Positions 11,575 through 23,390 are shown, numbered from the stretch's first letter. The stretch is DNA of 64,000 nt from Acanthaster planci (GCF_001949145.1 NW_019091642.1:206644-270643); one strand, 5' to 3'. Translations and numbers: made by a program. Notes: generated by a model from the sequence alone, not told the origin.

Positions 11575-13340
11575 TAGATTACATATGAGATTAAATTCCT
11601 GATTAGAAAACGCGATAGATCCTTTAAAATTGGCAAACGTTCGAATCAAGCTCATCACTGGGAAAAATACAAAGAATTCAGACAAGAAGTTAAACGAGAA
11701 ATCAAGAAAAGTCACAATGATTACATTAGAAACGTTGTAAATAGCATTGATTAATAACCCTGAGGGATTTTGGAATTATGTCAGTGAATTTTAATTCTCT
11801 CGGCAGTGAATTGCATAAACGTTGACGGGGAAAGCACAACTGATCCCGAAAAGATTGCCTCTGTTTTTAAGAACTAGTCCAGTACTGATACGCCTCAGAT
11901 AGATCCTAAACTATGCCCGTAATCGAATGCACTTCAACTGAGGTGTTCCAATTACTTAAAGACATCGACGTCAGTAAATCGCAAGGCCATGATGAAATCT
12001 CTGGGAGAATTCTGAAGGAGGAAGCTAAATTATTCCATGCTTCTTAGAACGGGGGTTGTGCCTGATAATTGGAAGCGTGCAAATGTAGTCCTGTTATTTT
12101 TAAGAAAGGCAAACGCAACGAAGCCAGCAATTACAGGCCAATTTCACTATAGGTCTATTGTAAGTAAGATCATGGGAGAAAATTGTTTGTGACAGTTATG
12201 GCTCATCTCAGTTACAACAAGTGAACATTCTTGATGATAATCAGCATGGTTTCCGGCCTCAGCAGTCTTGTGAAACACAGTAAGTTAATGTTATCCATGA
12301 TGGGAACAGTTATTTAGATGCAAGCCTCACTGTCGATATCATATATTTGGATTTTTCCAAAGCGTTTGAACCTGCCCGACATGCTCGATCGATCAAAACT
12401 TGTAAATAACGGCCTTGGCACGCTTAATGTTAATTGGCTAATGAGTTTCCTAACTGGCCGCACGCAGAGAGTGACTGTCAGCAGAAAATGTTCATCGTGG
12501 CGCAGTTTAACATCTGGCGTATCCCAAGGTACCATTCTTGGTCCAATACTTTTTCTCAGTTATATCAATGATTTTTCTCTACACATCCAGTCAACACTTC
12601 GTCTCTTTGCGGACAACTGCATTCTTTGCCGCCACACAAAACGATTGTGACATATGATAGACCGATTTAAATTCGCTTTGCGATTGATCCGAGTGTCAGA
12701 TATTTAAAATTGATACATGTAAACTCTCGAAGATTTCTCAAAAACACACAAACGTACGCAGGGATACGCACGGCATTGAAAAATACATGGATGTCACTAT
12801 TAACGATAATTTAAACTGGCAAGGTCTCTGTCGAGAAATTTACACGAAGTCCCCAAAATCAAGGGGTTGATCAAGAGAACCCTGCCAAACTGCTCTAGTA
12901 ACATTTTTATATATTGTATAATTTCCTTGATAAGGAGCCGGGCAGACTAGTGTTGCACGACTTGGGAACCGTATGTAGACGTGATCATTCGGAGGACATC
13001 GAGCGTATCCGAAATCAATACGTCAGATATGATGTGAAGAGATTGGGACTCAAGCTTAATTGCTCTCTCGACTTGGCTGAACAAGTCTTCAAACAAGGAG
13101 AAAATTCTTTCGCTTTGTCCTTTGCCATAAAATTATAAATAAAATCACTTATGATGCTATTAATAAGTTTGTTCCAGGCTTCACGAATCAGCCGAAATGA
13201 TCATAACTTGAAATTAACTATTCGTTTGGCCAAAATTGATTGTCTCAAATATTCTTACTTTGTCCAGACAGCTACGGAATGGAATGACCTGCCCCGTACC
13301 GTCATTGATAGTCCGTTTCTGAGTATCTTTCAATAGTCGC
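11575..13340 (+). pseudogene. LINE reverse transcriptase remnant (catalytic FADD altered to FADN)
   Basis: Scattered frames carry the RT sequence blocks in the correct order: SKSQGHDEISGRILKE near 11,970, YRPISL near 12,140, QHGFRPQQSCET near 12,245, YLDFSKAF near 12,345, SGVSQGTILGPILF near 12,510 and LRLFADN at 12,600-12,617. The second catalytic aspartate of the FADD box is replaced by asparagine. The C-terminal block ATEWNDLPRTVI near 13,270 matches the usual W-N-x-LP end of CR1/L2 proteins. Many stops and shifts are present. Confidence 0.8.
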
Positions 13341-13803
13341 TCCAGTCTCTTTTCATCTTGTAACTTTTTATGTCATTTGTTGTAATTTTGTAGTGCTTGC
13401 ATTTCATGTGCTTTCTTACTGTCTTGGTTTGATGCTTACACTCAGATGTTTTAACATCTTTTATTTATTTGTTCTGCTAACCTTTTCAGTGAATTGATTC
13501 CTTTCTCATTGTTATTTACCGTTTTTAATGTTTTTGTTTATTTCATTGGTCTATATATTAGTTCCCTTTTTGTTTTAAATTTGACTGTGCTATCTCTTTT
13601 GCCCGGGGTGCAACAATTTTTTTTTGCATAGTTTATTTGGTTTTCATATTTTTTAAAGATTTTAGTATATGGACAGCGTTTCTTATTTTATCTTTAATCT
13701 TTTATTATTTTTATCCTGGGAGTGATTTTAGAAGGACCTTGAGGTCTTGTTCACGACCCTTGATATGGCCAGAAATTAATAATAATAACTATTACCGAAA
13801 ATG

Positions 13804-14067
13804 GGTCACTTGGGAGACATTCCCATAGGAACGTGCACAAATTTTTTCAAATTTACCGTCCCATAATTCAATATTCCCCAATCCGATCTTAACCAAACTT
13901 TGCATGTTTTCCTTTTAGACCCTAATCTATCATCTCTCAAAATGTGGACGATAAAAATTTTCCTCCTTTTGGTAGTTGGAGCATTAGGGGGACATTGAAA
14001 TGTCTCCCTAATGACCGATGTCTCCCTAATGTTGAAAAATTTACCACAAAATGTCTCCCAAGTGACC
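13804..14067. mobile_element. Foldback element with GGTCACTTGGGAGACATT ends
   Basis: An 18-base perfect inverted repeat (13,804-13,821 and 14,050-14,067) bounds 264 bases. Inside, CATTAGGGGGACATT and AATGTCTCCCTAATG form a second hairpin, and the AATGTCTCCC unit recurs. It lies between the LINE tail and the assembly gap, so further copies may be hidden in the gap. Confidence 0.55.
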
Positions 14068-14243
14068 TATTTCGAAATATAATGGTAGGAATAATAAACA
14101 ACAAGCCTGGAGCAAAAGTGGAAATTTGTGTTAGTTAAGTGACCTCCCTTTTTCTTAAATCTCTAGGAATTCAGAAGCCTTGTGTGTACAAAATAATTTC
14201 CAACAACATTGGAGATGGAACTTCATGCAAAGAAACGATGCAG

Positions 14244-14874
14244 NNNNNNNNNNNNNNNNNNNNNNNNNNNNNNNNNNNNNNNNNNNNNNNNNNNNNNNNN
14301 NNNNNNNNNNNNNNNNNNNNNNNNNNNNNNNNNNNNNNNNNNNNNNNNNNNNNNNNNNNNNNNNNNNNNNNNNNNNNNNNNNNNNNNNNNNNNNNNNNNN
14401 NNNNNNNNNNNNNNNNNNNNNNNNNNNNNNNNNNNNNNNNNNNNNNNNNNNNNNNNNNNNNNNNNNNNNNNNNNNNNNNNNNNNNNNNNNNNNNNNNNNN
14501 NNNNNNNNNNNNNNNNNNNNNNNNNNNNNNNNNNNNNNNNNNNNNNNNNNNNNNNNNNNNNNNNNNNNNNNNNNNNNNNNNNNNNNNNNNNNNNNNNNNN
14601 NNNNNNNNNNNNNNNNNNNNNNNNNNNNNNNNNNNNNNNNNNNNNNNNNNNNNNNNNNNNNNNNNNNNNNNNNNNNNNNNNNNNNNNNNNNNNNNNNNNN
14701 NNNNNNNNNNNNNNNNNNNNNNNNNNNNNNNNNNNNNNNNNNNNNNNNNNNNNNNNNNNNNNNNNNNNNNNNNNNNNNNNNNNNNNNNNNNNNNNNNNNN
14801 NNNNNNNNNNNNNNNNNNNNNNNNNNNNNNNNNNNNNNNNNNNNNNNNNNNNNNNNNNNNNNNNNNNNNNNNNN
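14244..14874. other. Assembly gap (631 N)
   Basis: The run is entirely N. Open frames across it are artefacts. Confidence 0.99.
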
Positions 14875-15340
14875 TTACATGTCTTTAGAGGCTAAACCTC
14901 TCCTGATTGAAATTTGACGTTTTAATTCGTGCAATCCGGGACGATTTCAACAACAAAAATTCGGCTCAGTAACAAAAGAAGTTTTATTTAAGTTTGAATT
15001 TATTCCATGATATAATGACTCGTCAGCAACCATAATAAGGAAGTATACCACTACATGTATTTGGTTTGATCTGGTTTTGCTAGGTCTTTTCTTCTATACG
15101 GGTATAATGAGAGCGGAATACGTGAACACATGCATGTATATTCTTCCTTAATCAGACTATAGAAAAGGAAAGCCATCGTGGTGTGCTAACCCTTATTAAG
15201 GGTAATTTAAACGTCTTTTCCACAGAAAGATCGCCCTCTTGAATCATTATCGAGAGAGTTCAGCTTGAATCATTCGAACTTAATGCACCTTTTGAAAATT
15301 GGGCATAAATGTCGCTCAAGAAAACGAGGCTATTTCTAAA
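14875..15340. other. Intergenic, nothing recognised
   Basis: AT-rich DNA with no supported feature. Confidence 0.5.
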
Positions 15341-15651
15341 CTTAAAGAAGCCGTGTTATTTTGGCCCATCTCACAGATTGCACCCCTCCCAAGAACTCGC
15401 CTGTGCCTCACTGGATTTCTTAAAACTTGGCATAAATGTAGATTCCTAAATATTTAGTTTGAACTCAATCAGAAACATGATTTTGTTGTAATGGCCAGCT
15501 TAAGTTCAAAACTACATGCGTACCAGCCTGCTTGCATTGAGCAACCGTCCACATCGGAGCAATAATACATTTTTGGCTAAACCATCTCAGAAAAATGCAT
15601 ACTGCGCAAGAACAGTAAGTTTAACCTTCGCAAAATTGGTGCCAAAATGAC
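15341..15651. repeat. Dispersed repeat, copy 2 (also at 4,241)
   Basis: Same orientation as copy 1, with TTTGGCCC near the left end and CAAGAACAGTAAGTT near the right end. It is diverged by substitutions and indels. Confidence 0.55.
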
Positions 15652-16817
15652 CGCAGAGACTTACTCTAAAAACCCCTAAAGGTTGAACTCCTTTAAAAAG
15701 TGCATCCGGAAATGTCCACTGGTCGTCTTCTTTTTCTTCTTCTTGGTACTGCAACAACCTCCACTATGGGATATTGGAGTTGCAGGTGCGTGGTAGCTAG
15801 CTGACTCTAATACATGTGGTGGGTCCTCATATTAATGATAATGTATGAATATATGGGTTGATAAACACCGATTCACTGTGCATATGTGCCACCGCACTTG
15901 TTATGTGCCACATGCGCGCAAATCCCTATACAAGGTCATCGTTTATGACAGCTTGCAAGAGGAATATACCATAACAAGGGTGGAGGGGTATTTTTGAAAA
16001 CAAAGTGAAGAAAGCTCTTGAGAAAAATCTTGGAAATTTTCAATTTTAGAACATATTCGTTCGAACTTTTCGACTCGAAATGAATTTGTGAATGGGAACT
16101 GACATGTGCTTGGCCGGTCTTAAACGTGATACCAAACCAAAATTACGTAACGTACTCGTGTCCTGTGCTGGGCTGCGCTAGGCTGGGCATGGTAAGTGGA
16201 AAGCATCGTTGGCTTGGGTTTCACTTCAGGATGCGTGTTTAGGGCTTTGCGTTCGGATTTGGCTTTACGGTTGGCTTAAAGGCATCGCGCGTGACGAGCT
16301 TACTTGTTCACTTTCATTATCTTTTTCAATGATTAAGTGGGGATAACAATAAAACTGAGGGACTTTGTCGCTGTTCATCTTTCGATGTACTGCACCTTGC
16401 AAGCCTTACCTCAATGGTTCCAATTCATAGGAGAAAAAACAATATAGCATTAAGGCGTTACAGACTGATAAAGCAAGGGCCCTGACCACTCCGCAAAGAG
16501 CAAATTTGTGATGTTGGCAAAATAAAACTTGTCCAAAAAAAAAAGTTTCAAATGCTTTTCAAAGACCTCCAATTGATCCCTACATCTTTTCACTCAGCCA
16601 CAGAGCGCGACGATGCAGCAGTGGGCATCGCAGTCAACAACTGAAAATGGAGTCTCGTCATTATCTTGCTAGTGTTTGTCGTCAGGACCTGAACCAAACG
16701 CGTGCCGTCTTGTAGTCATCTTTCGTCTGAAGGTGTGGGTCCGTGAATAACTGTACTAATACAAAGACAACACGTAACTAATTCCAGAACCGGTTCCATC
16801 AACTTGTGCGTGTGAAA
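15652..16817. other. Intergenic, nothing recognised
   Basis: Short frames only. A G/C/T-rich stretch with GGCTG and GGCTT motifs lies near 16,160-16,290. Confidence 0.45.
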
Positions 16818-16823
16818 TTTATT
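16818..16823 (-). promoter_or_regulatory. Candidate polyadenylation signal of C1q gene B
   Basis: On the minus strand this reads TTTGCCAATAAAT, the same context as the signal of gene A. It implies a 3' UTR of about 470 bases. Confidence 0.45.
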
Positions 16824-17290
16824 GGCAAATCAATGTTTCTTATTCCTTGCGACTAGGTGTTACAACTGAAGCTTGCAGTGTTAAATAAACGCTGATCCAC
16901 TCTGTTGTATCTGCTTTGTCACAACATTGTAGTGTTCGACTAACAGGGAGAATACGTACATGTATAATGCGATATTTATGCCTCTCCCCTCCTCTCTCGC
17001 CCTCTTCTTAAGACAGAATAAGATTGAATATTCTTCTGCAAGGTGCTTTTTACTTTACGGTCAGAATGTAAACTGACAACATATTAAAGAATCTGATCAA
17101 GGAATGTATGTGTCCACAAAAATGTATTAACCGCAACCGAAAAACCAACGATTGGACAAAAGTGATCAACAAGTTGCATTCAAGAAATCCCTAAACCCTG
17201 TTGTTACTTCGGAGATGAAATATTTCATTAAGATGGCAAAGTTTCTTCCCCGATCTTACTACACGGTTTGTATACCACCACGAAGTTTAA

Positions 17291-17767
17291 TTATTTCGGG
17301 TAAACGAGAAAGCCGCTAAAGGAGCTTTTGCACTCGGCGCTCGTATGAGCCTTGCCCTCGTATGTCAATGCCACCTTTTCGTTTTTTTCTAGAATTACCA
17401 TTGCACTCCCAGACACCTGGTTAGTGACACCGTCGGCCGTGGTGAGGCCGCCAGTAACCCACCCAAAGTCGAACTTGTAGATACTGACGCGGAGTTTATC
17501 GATGGAGCTGCCCTTGCAGACAGAAAACATGAACATGTAGGTGCCTGGCTTTTTACACGTAAAGACCCCCGTCCGTGTGTCAAAGTTCTTGTTGATATTC
17601 GTCAGAGCATTTTTGAATTGCAGGAACATGGCGTTAGAATGGCTGTATTCGGACGATGCGGTCATCGTCGCGGTGAATGCCACTTTTTTCCCTGCCCCAA
17701 CGATCTGCAGATTGTAGTCGCCAAGAAGGATTGCCAATAGAAGCAATGCCACAGCGCCAACTTTCAT
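17291..17767 (-). CDS. C1q gene B: secreted C1q-domain protein, 158 aa
   Basis: The protein has a signal peptide (about residues 1-26, with hydrophobic core ALLLLAILLGDYNL) and one C1q domain (about 30-158). Domain landmarks are F31TATMTAS, N61F-x3-TG67-x-FTC71, GTY77-x-F-x-FSVC84, the QVSGSAMVIL strand and the terminal F150SGF153. No collagen region is present. C71 and C84 are shared with gene C. The entire coding sequence is one exon, with acceptor CTTTTTAAG directly before the ATG. The intron upstream is 885 bases. The layout matches gene C some 5 kb away, so B and C are duplicates. A secreted recognition or lectin-like role is inferred from the family only. Confidence 0.88.
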   Translation of the reverse strand: MKVGAVALLLLAILLGDYNLQIVGAGKKVAFTATMTASSEYSHSNAMFLQFKNALTNINKNFDTRTGVFTCKKPGTYMFMFSVCKGSSIDKLRVSIYKFDFGWVTGGLTTADGVTNQVSGSAMVILEKNEKVALTYEGKAHTSAECKSSFSGFLVYPK

Positions 17768-18652
17768 CTTAAAAAGAACACACAGACTTAAACATTGAAA
17801 AACAAATAGGTGCTGATTTGTGAAGTCTGCGTTATAATTATCATTAATTTATTCAGGCAAATTCAAAATATACAACACGCAATATGGACACAATAAAATT
17901 ATATCCAAAATATAATATAACAAGAGGATCAATACAGATGGAAAAAGGAGGCACACAAACAGTCAATCAATATAAAAGACGACGACTGATCAAGCAAGAG
18001 ACAGACAAGACGAGAAAAAACGAGGACAGTGCAGGACTGCCTTGGAGAAAAACAAGGGTAAAAAATTCACTTTCGCCTAAAGGGCGTGCCACTCCCAGGA
18101 CTGCGTGTTAGTTAACATGAGGGAATGGAGGAATTGGATGGTTTGCGGAATGGAATAAGCCCAGTATCCCAAGCACATTTAAATTTAATAGCCGAGTCCG
18201 TACACAGTTAATTAAGCGGTGTAAGCCGCTACGGAGTTAACGTCAAGCTGAAGTACTGTACAACAATTGCATACAGAAACATATGCATGTAAAGCAAACG
18301 AATCCGACGTCAGTTTTTCAAAGTCATAACCACCACTCAGAAATCACAATTAAAAGCCTTCAGGTCAGCCACTTTCATTTTCAAGGCATACGACCAAATC
18401 CCACAACATTAGGTACCTCTAGTAATGCTGCTACAGGTTGCTAGAGAAAAGCGAGCCAGGCCCTTTTTTCAATGTATCACCCAGTTTGGCAACCTCATAG
18501 ATATTGACAACATGTGCGTGAAGATATTCATTGATTGAGACAATTCCAGATTCTTTTTATAGGCATAGATACTCTGACTTTTAATATTATTAAGTTGGAC
18601 AACAAATAGTGTTACATGTAATAAAACGTTAATTAAACGTTAGTAAACTCAC

Positions 18653-18711
18653 CTTGACTTGTTTTCTCAAACTCCAAGACGAAATACCGCGGCCCAAAGA
18701 TTCAGTACAAG
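18653..18711 (-). other. Predicted noncoding exon 2 of C1q gene B
   Basis: On the minus strand the acceptor is TCTATTGCAG|CTTG and the donor is AAGTCAAG|GTGAGTTTACT. The aligned exon of gene C (23,571-23,635) has the same donor GTGAGTTTACT and similar sequence around ACTGAA-CTTTGG. Confidence 0.6.
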
Positions 18712-19024
18712 CTGCAATAGATGTCAAAGGAACGAGGTCCAAATGTTTACATCCATTAGGGTTTAATGGAAACGGAGGGGAGAAAAAAAATCAGGGTTTG
18801 AAATTAGCCATTACAATTATGATGTCTTCTACCACTGTGCATTGGTAAGCCACAGTAGGCACATGGAATTGCTGTTAGTGTTGCTCGATATTTTGAATTT
18901 TATCTGGCAAGTTACGGTTAGAGAGATTCAAAAGGCTCTGTAGAGGGGCAGAACGTGTCAAGTTTCCGTGAGTTTACGCATAGTACGAGTATTGCTTTAT
19001 TTTCTTAGTTTCTCAGCCTTTTAC

Positions 19025-19095
19025 CTTAATGATGACCCGGCCCTTGCAGTGGTTCGCTTATGTTGTCGACCGACGGTAACAGCGCGCTGCTTGTA
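19025..19095 (-). other. Predicted noncoding exon 1 of C1q gene B
   Basis: The 3' boundary is a donor reading CATTAAG|GTAAAA on the minus strand. The 5' end is estimated from the TATA-like element. The exon shares GTCGACAACA with the matching exon of gene C. Confidence 0.45.
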
Positions 19096-19120
19096 GTGGT
19101 TGTGAGGAGGGAAGAGGGAA

Positions 19121-19184
19121 GCTTTTTTTACATCTATTAATTTTCCTGGGCGGTGACGTGGGTACTGACACGATTTACGATTGG
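19121..19184 (-). promoter_or_regulatory. Predicted promoter of C1q gene B
   Basis: A minus-strand CCAAT box (19,180-19,184) sits in GCGCGCAGAGACCAATC. An A-rich TATA-like GATGTAAAAAAAGC lies about 46 bases downstream (19,121-19,134). The arrangement and flanks (TGACAGCGCGCAG) are shared with gene C. Confidence 0.5.
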
Positions 19185-20191
19185 TCTCTGCGCGCTGTCA
19201 CTCACGCACGTCACAAGCTCTCTTTAATTCTAGGGAAGTTACGCTGGAATATTGCATTATGTTAGCAAACGATCAATACTTTGCGAATAGGTGGTGTATC
19301 CACTTGTATGGCCTTCTCAGATATAGCTGGAGTTCAGTTTTAGTGCGAGTGCGCCGTCATCTTTTTATGTGAAAATGCATCTAAGCATTTGGGGTGGTAT
19401 TTTATAATTGGAGCTACTCTCGATCGAAACGGGAGGAATTAAAATATTCCAACAGGGAAAATCCGTGTTCATCACGCCAAGTCTGAGAATTTATCTCATG
19501 AAAGCGCACTCTTCCAATTAAAAAAAACACACCTGAAACAAAGTAAAGGAAAGCAAAAAATAATAATAGATGGTTCAATAGAGGCCAAATATGTCACGTT
19601 ACATCCAAGCTGAGTCGCATACATTATCAGAATTTATCTAACCCATCCACCAAGGAAATTAGGCGTGTAGCTGAGCGCTCATGTGTGCACACGTAAAAAC
19701 AATTTACTGGATATATAATGCACGGTAAAATGTTGCAAGTCAAAGTGTGACACTTTTCTACGCCACAAACTAACCCATTTCCAAGTCAGTTTAACCCAGA
19801 AGGAATCTAGCCATGCTAGGTCTCGGATGTCAGGACAGAATCTTATCGGTAAGGATAATGTAGATTAAGGATGATTCCTCGAAACTTCACTCGCGCGTAC
19901 TTATTCTAAACTTACCTAGGCGTCGAGTGTGTGGATGAATCTGAACAAAACTACCGAGGACTGCTTGTCTGAAAACTGAACCTATTTCCTTTGCACATGT
20001 AGGGAGTTTTGGGGGAAAAAAGCATTTGTTAAGCATGTGTGTGCTACAAGAAGTCATCTTGAAGTAGCTACTTTCAGTTGATGACGTCATCATGATGTCG
20101 CTTCAATAGTTAGGAGCTTAGGATTGGTAGACTAAGTATCCTTCTTGTTGACCAATCTTCCTCAGTTTGTAAATTTGCCTTGGCAGCAAAA
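19185..20191. other. Upstream of gene B, nothing recognised
   Basis: No supported exon or RNA gene. Confidence 0.45.
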
Positions 20192-20493
20192 AGAGGTGCG
20201 AGTTTAATTATTATTTTCTCTCAGGTTTTCTGGTTTTGTTTAGTTTTTCTTCTTCAGAAAATTTCATTACATTGTTTTTACCATATTCCAATTTAAGTGG
20301 AATTTTTAGTGCTCTGTAGAAAGACTTAATAATCGTATCTGTTCCTGTGCTCGCGAGATCGTCGTTTCTTAGTATGGTCCCTTTCACCATAAGAGTATAG
20401 ATTACATTTTTAGTGCTCTTGGAGCCAACCTGAAGAAAAAAATTAACAATGTCAGAAAACCTGAGAGAAAATGACTATTAAAGTCGCATCTCT
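20192..20493. mobile_element. Foldback MITE, about 300 bp
   Basis: Terminal inverted repeats of about 41 bases (20,192-20,232 and 20,453-20,493) start AGAGGTGCGA and end TCAGGTTTTCTG, with a few mismatches. The inverted match continues inward through TTCTTCTTCAG and CTGAAGAA. There is no coding content. Confidence 0.65.
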
Positions 20494-22282
20494 GTGAAAA
20501 CGTCTATGAAGAAATATTAATGACGTCATACATAATGACGACACAAAGTTTTCAAACAACCCACACATCAACTTTGTCTACCCATGGTCTTGCTAATAGA
20601 ATTTTAAAAAGCCGTTTTATGAAAAAATCAAGCATTGCAAAATATTTTTTTAAAAGTAAATGAAAAAAAAAAGTAAATGAAAAATCTTGAGACATAAGTG
20701 ATGACGTGTCATGACGGTACACCAACTATTGATAAGTGTTTGTCTCAAGTTTCAACCCAATCCCTCGCATGGTTCGTAGATACAGGCTTGCGAGGAATTT
20801 GCCTTTGCGGTCGTGCCAGGTAATACGTAATAATATCTTAACGTCATGCTTCTAGCAAGTTTAATTGTACCAACTGTGGGGAGAACAGCTTTGTCCAATC
20901 ATAGAGAAAGGACACACAGGAGTTTGAACTGCCCGGGCTATTACCGCTATGAAATTCTAGCATGCCTAGGGTCCTTAGCCAGAGCGCAGCGAGTGCTTGC
21001 TATGCACCATCCGCTTCACAACCACGAGACCCCTTCGATCGCCGCTGCAATTTTTCGCTGGTAAACCGCATCCTTAAAACTGTGTTAACTGAAGTAAAGG
21101 AAATTGAATGTTCATGCATTATTGGTGCTAGGTATGATCTCACCACAACATTGAATTTAGTGCTTGCCCAGTTGCTTGTGTTAGGCCGTGTGCCCTAAAT
21201 GTTCACGTGCAGTTATTGCCCCTCTGGAAGGCTTTTTTCTAGAGTTGCTGTTAGAATAAATGGTCAAGTTGTTTATGAGATTTGGTGTATTATTTGAATA
21301 ATTGTTATTATGTCATTTCTACAAAAGAGTATTTTACGAGATCTAATGACCACTCCCTGTGATGAAATAGAACATTTTGTTCCTTTTGAACTTCGCTCTC
21401 CAAAAGTGGTCAACATTTTGTCGGCCAGTCTTAGCTAAATTCGTACCAAGTCTTTGAAAACTGAAGTACTGGAAGGAGAACAAAATTACAAACTTTGCAT
21501 GGATAATAGAAGAGTACAAGAATAAAAAACGTTTATTAACATCAGGGACTTTTTCTATTTCCCAGTCACAGCAAAAATCTTTGTAGGCACAACATTACTG
21601 GCATTTGCTCGGATATTACTGGCCCCGTCTGTCCAGCTAAGCAGCAGGCAGTAATCCGGCATTTTGGAATGCTTTCTATTATTCGTTTGACTCTGCGCTG
21701 CGGCGACGATCATTGACCACTTTGAAGTGCCAGAGTTGCAACTCCTTCTGTGCCATTCCTCTGCGGTTCAATAGAATGTCTATTGGAAGTTGTTTCCGCT
21801 GCTTTCCTCTCCCGTCTTCAAAATAAATATTCCAACCAAAGCCTCCGTTATATTGTTTTTCAAAGTTCAATTTATTTTTGTAAAACCGTAAAGTCAAAGA
21901 AATGGTTATCAGGTTAAAGAAATCAGCGATATTATTGAAATCACTATAATCACTTTAAATCCATGCCAAGTATGTCTCCCCAATAAGAGCAAATAAACCG
22001 TAACCACAACACCAGTACTGAAGGAATGATAATATTGAATGATTTGGCAAATTTTTCACCACCACGTTACAAGTTTAAAGCAAATCTCTGTGAGCTCTAT
22101 AGATGTAAATTTCAGATATGAAAGGCGAAATGATACACTTCATGTATACCATCACTACAGCTAGGTAATGCCGAATATTAAATTATGTCTGTTGGGCTCT
22201 TAGGCGGAACGGGTGTAACCATGGCAAATCGGTTAAGGCGTAAGTCCAGTGCTTTTTGCTCTTCTTTTTTCAACTTTTTTGA
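20494..22282. other. Intergenic, nothing named
   Basis: A 72-residue minus-strand frame at 21,679-21,897 has a plausible-looking composition (KQYNGGFGWNIYF) but matches no family I know. It could be 3' UTR of gene C or chance. Nothing else was recognised. Confidence 0.4.
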
Positions 22283-22288
22283 TTTATT
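22283..22288 (-). promoter_or_regulatory. Candidate polyadenylation signal of C1q gene C
   Basis: AATAAA on the minus strand lies only 14 bases after the stop. That would give a very short 3' UTR, so a later signal may be the one used. Confidence 0.3.
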
Positions 22289-22301
22289 TCTAAGATTATT
22301 A

Positions 22302-22781
22302 TCAGTAAAGGAAGAAGCCGCTAAATGAGGTTTCATGATCATCGCTGCCGTGAGCTCTGCCTTTACAGGTTACATATACCTCCTCGTTTTTGGACAGGGT
22401 CACTACCACACTGCCAGACACCTGTTCACTGACCCCTACACCGGTGGAACGACCGCTAGCTACCTGCTCCACCTTGCCCGACTTCCTCTTAGACAGTCCA
22501 GCATCAAGAGATGGGGAGGAATTCGACTTGCACACAGAAAAGAAGAACACGTAAGTGCCCTTCTTCGTGCAGGTGAATTTCCCTGTTTGCGCGTTAAAGT
22601 TCCCGTTTATATTCGTCACGACCTCCTGGAACTTCAGAATCCTGGCATCGGCGTGGGCGGTGCCTGACGGTGCAGTCATAGTAGCGGTGAAAGCTGGTTT
22701 TGGACCAGCTGCGACGCCTCGGAGATTGTAGTCGCCAAGAAGAATTGCCATTAGAAGGATATAAACAGCTCCAATTTTCAT
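22302..22781 (-). CDS. C1q gene C: secreted C1q-domain protein, 159 aa
   Basis: The protein has a signal peptide (about residues 1-26, core YILLMAILLGDYNL) and one C1q domain (about 30-159). Landmarks F31TATMTAPS, N61F-x3-TG67-x-FTC71, GTY77-x-F-x-FSVC84 and a terminal FSGF align residue for residue with gene B through position 84. C has a distinct basic loop (SKRKSGK) in the middle of the domain. I start at 22,781 rather than at the in-frame ATG 45 bases upstream. The upstream codons are the polypyrimidine tract of an intron, whose acceptor CTATTCAG|G ends one base before this ATG. The coding exon is preceded by a 788-base intron and by noncoding exons homologous to those of B. Confidence 0.88.
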   Translation of the reverse strand: MKIGAVYILLMAILLGDYNLRGVAAGPKPAFTATMTAPSGTAHADARILKFQEVVTNINGNFNAQTGKFTCTKKGTYVFFFSVCKSNSSPSLDAGLSKRKSGKVEQVASGRSTGVGVSEQVSGSVVVTLSKNEEVYVTCKGRAHGSDDHETSFSGFFLY

Positions 22782-23187
22782 CCTGAATAGAAAACAAAGA
22801 CTGACATAGTGAGTTGAGAAAAACAATCATATGCCGATTTGGGAAGACTCCCTCTGCCGCTGTGAGTTTAGTACAGGGACTAGAGAGGAAAAATCTGCCT
22901 CTTTCGGGTGTGTGAGGGGAGGCGAACGAGCCATTAAAAAATTGGCTTTTGGGTTGGTAAAGATTCTCTGGGAGCGTAGGCCTCTGACAACCCTCTCCAC
23001 CATAACCCCCTCCAACGTTTTTCGAAAGTCTAGCGTTGGGGAGCTTTTGGAGGTATCTTTATTTATGTATTCATCTCTTCAAACGTTGTTCCACACGGGG
23101 GCTGTGGTCCCATTGGGATTGCCAAGACAGATTCAACGAGATTAGCCTCACATATCGATTTTTTTTCTCCAAGAAATGAACAGAAGA

Positions 23188-23390
23188 CATGCATCACTAT
23201 ACCAGGCAAGATATGGGACGGAGGGGTACCCCCTTTACATGTCAAATCCCTATACACACTTTAGGCTATTGTTACCTAACACATCCCCCCTAGAAGTCTG
23301 TAAAAAATTCCTGAGATTCCGATCAAACAATGACCAACATAAAGGTGGGGGGGTTCTCTCCGCCCCATATCTTGCTTCAAATGTGCACCT
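23188..23390 (+). repeat. Dispersed repeat, copy 1 (inverted copy at 42,387)
   Basis: About 200 bases match the reverse complement of 42,387-42,583. The shared landmarks are CCAGGCAAGATATGGGACGGAGG, here given only as its start CCAGGCAAGATATGGGACGG, then TTCCGATCAAACAATG and CATATCTTGCTTCAAATGTG. The accidental reading frame is partly open in both copies, but no known protein is evident. This copy lies in the second intron of C1q gene C. Confidence 0.7.

Larger units (their letters stand above)
10085..13790 (+). mobile_element. Decayed L2/CR1-like non-LTR retrotransposon (LINE)
   Basis: Fragments of a two-ORF LINE run in order on the + strand: an SGNH-esterase-like ORF1, an apurinic endonuclease and a reverse transcriptase. 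They are separated by frameshifts and stops. A likely 3' tail with an AAT-repeat (AATTAATAATAATAAC) lies near 13,775-13,790. The esterase-type ORF1 and the RT/C-terminal pattern point to the L2/CR1 group. The exact 5' end is not visible. The element is dead: the endonuclease S-D-H motif and the RT FADD box are both altered. Confidence 0.8.

Noticed and set aside
14139-14917. Three overlapping open frames of 228-249 residues
   Set aside because: They run through 631 N bases and are gap artefacts.
22782-22826. In-frame upstream ATG for C1q gene C (15 extra codons)
   Set aside because: The sequence is a polypyrimidine tract ending in a splice acceptor; B has the matching acceptor without an upstream ATG.
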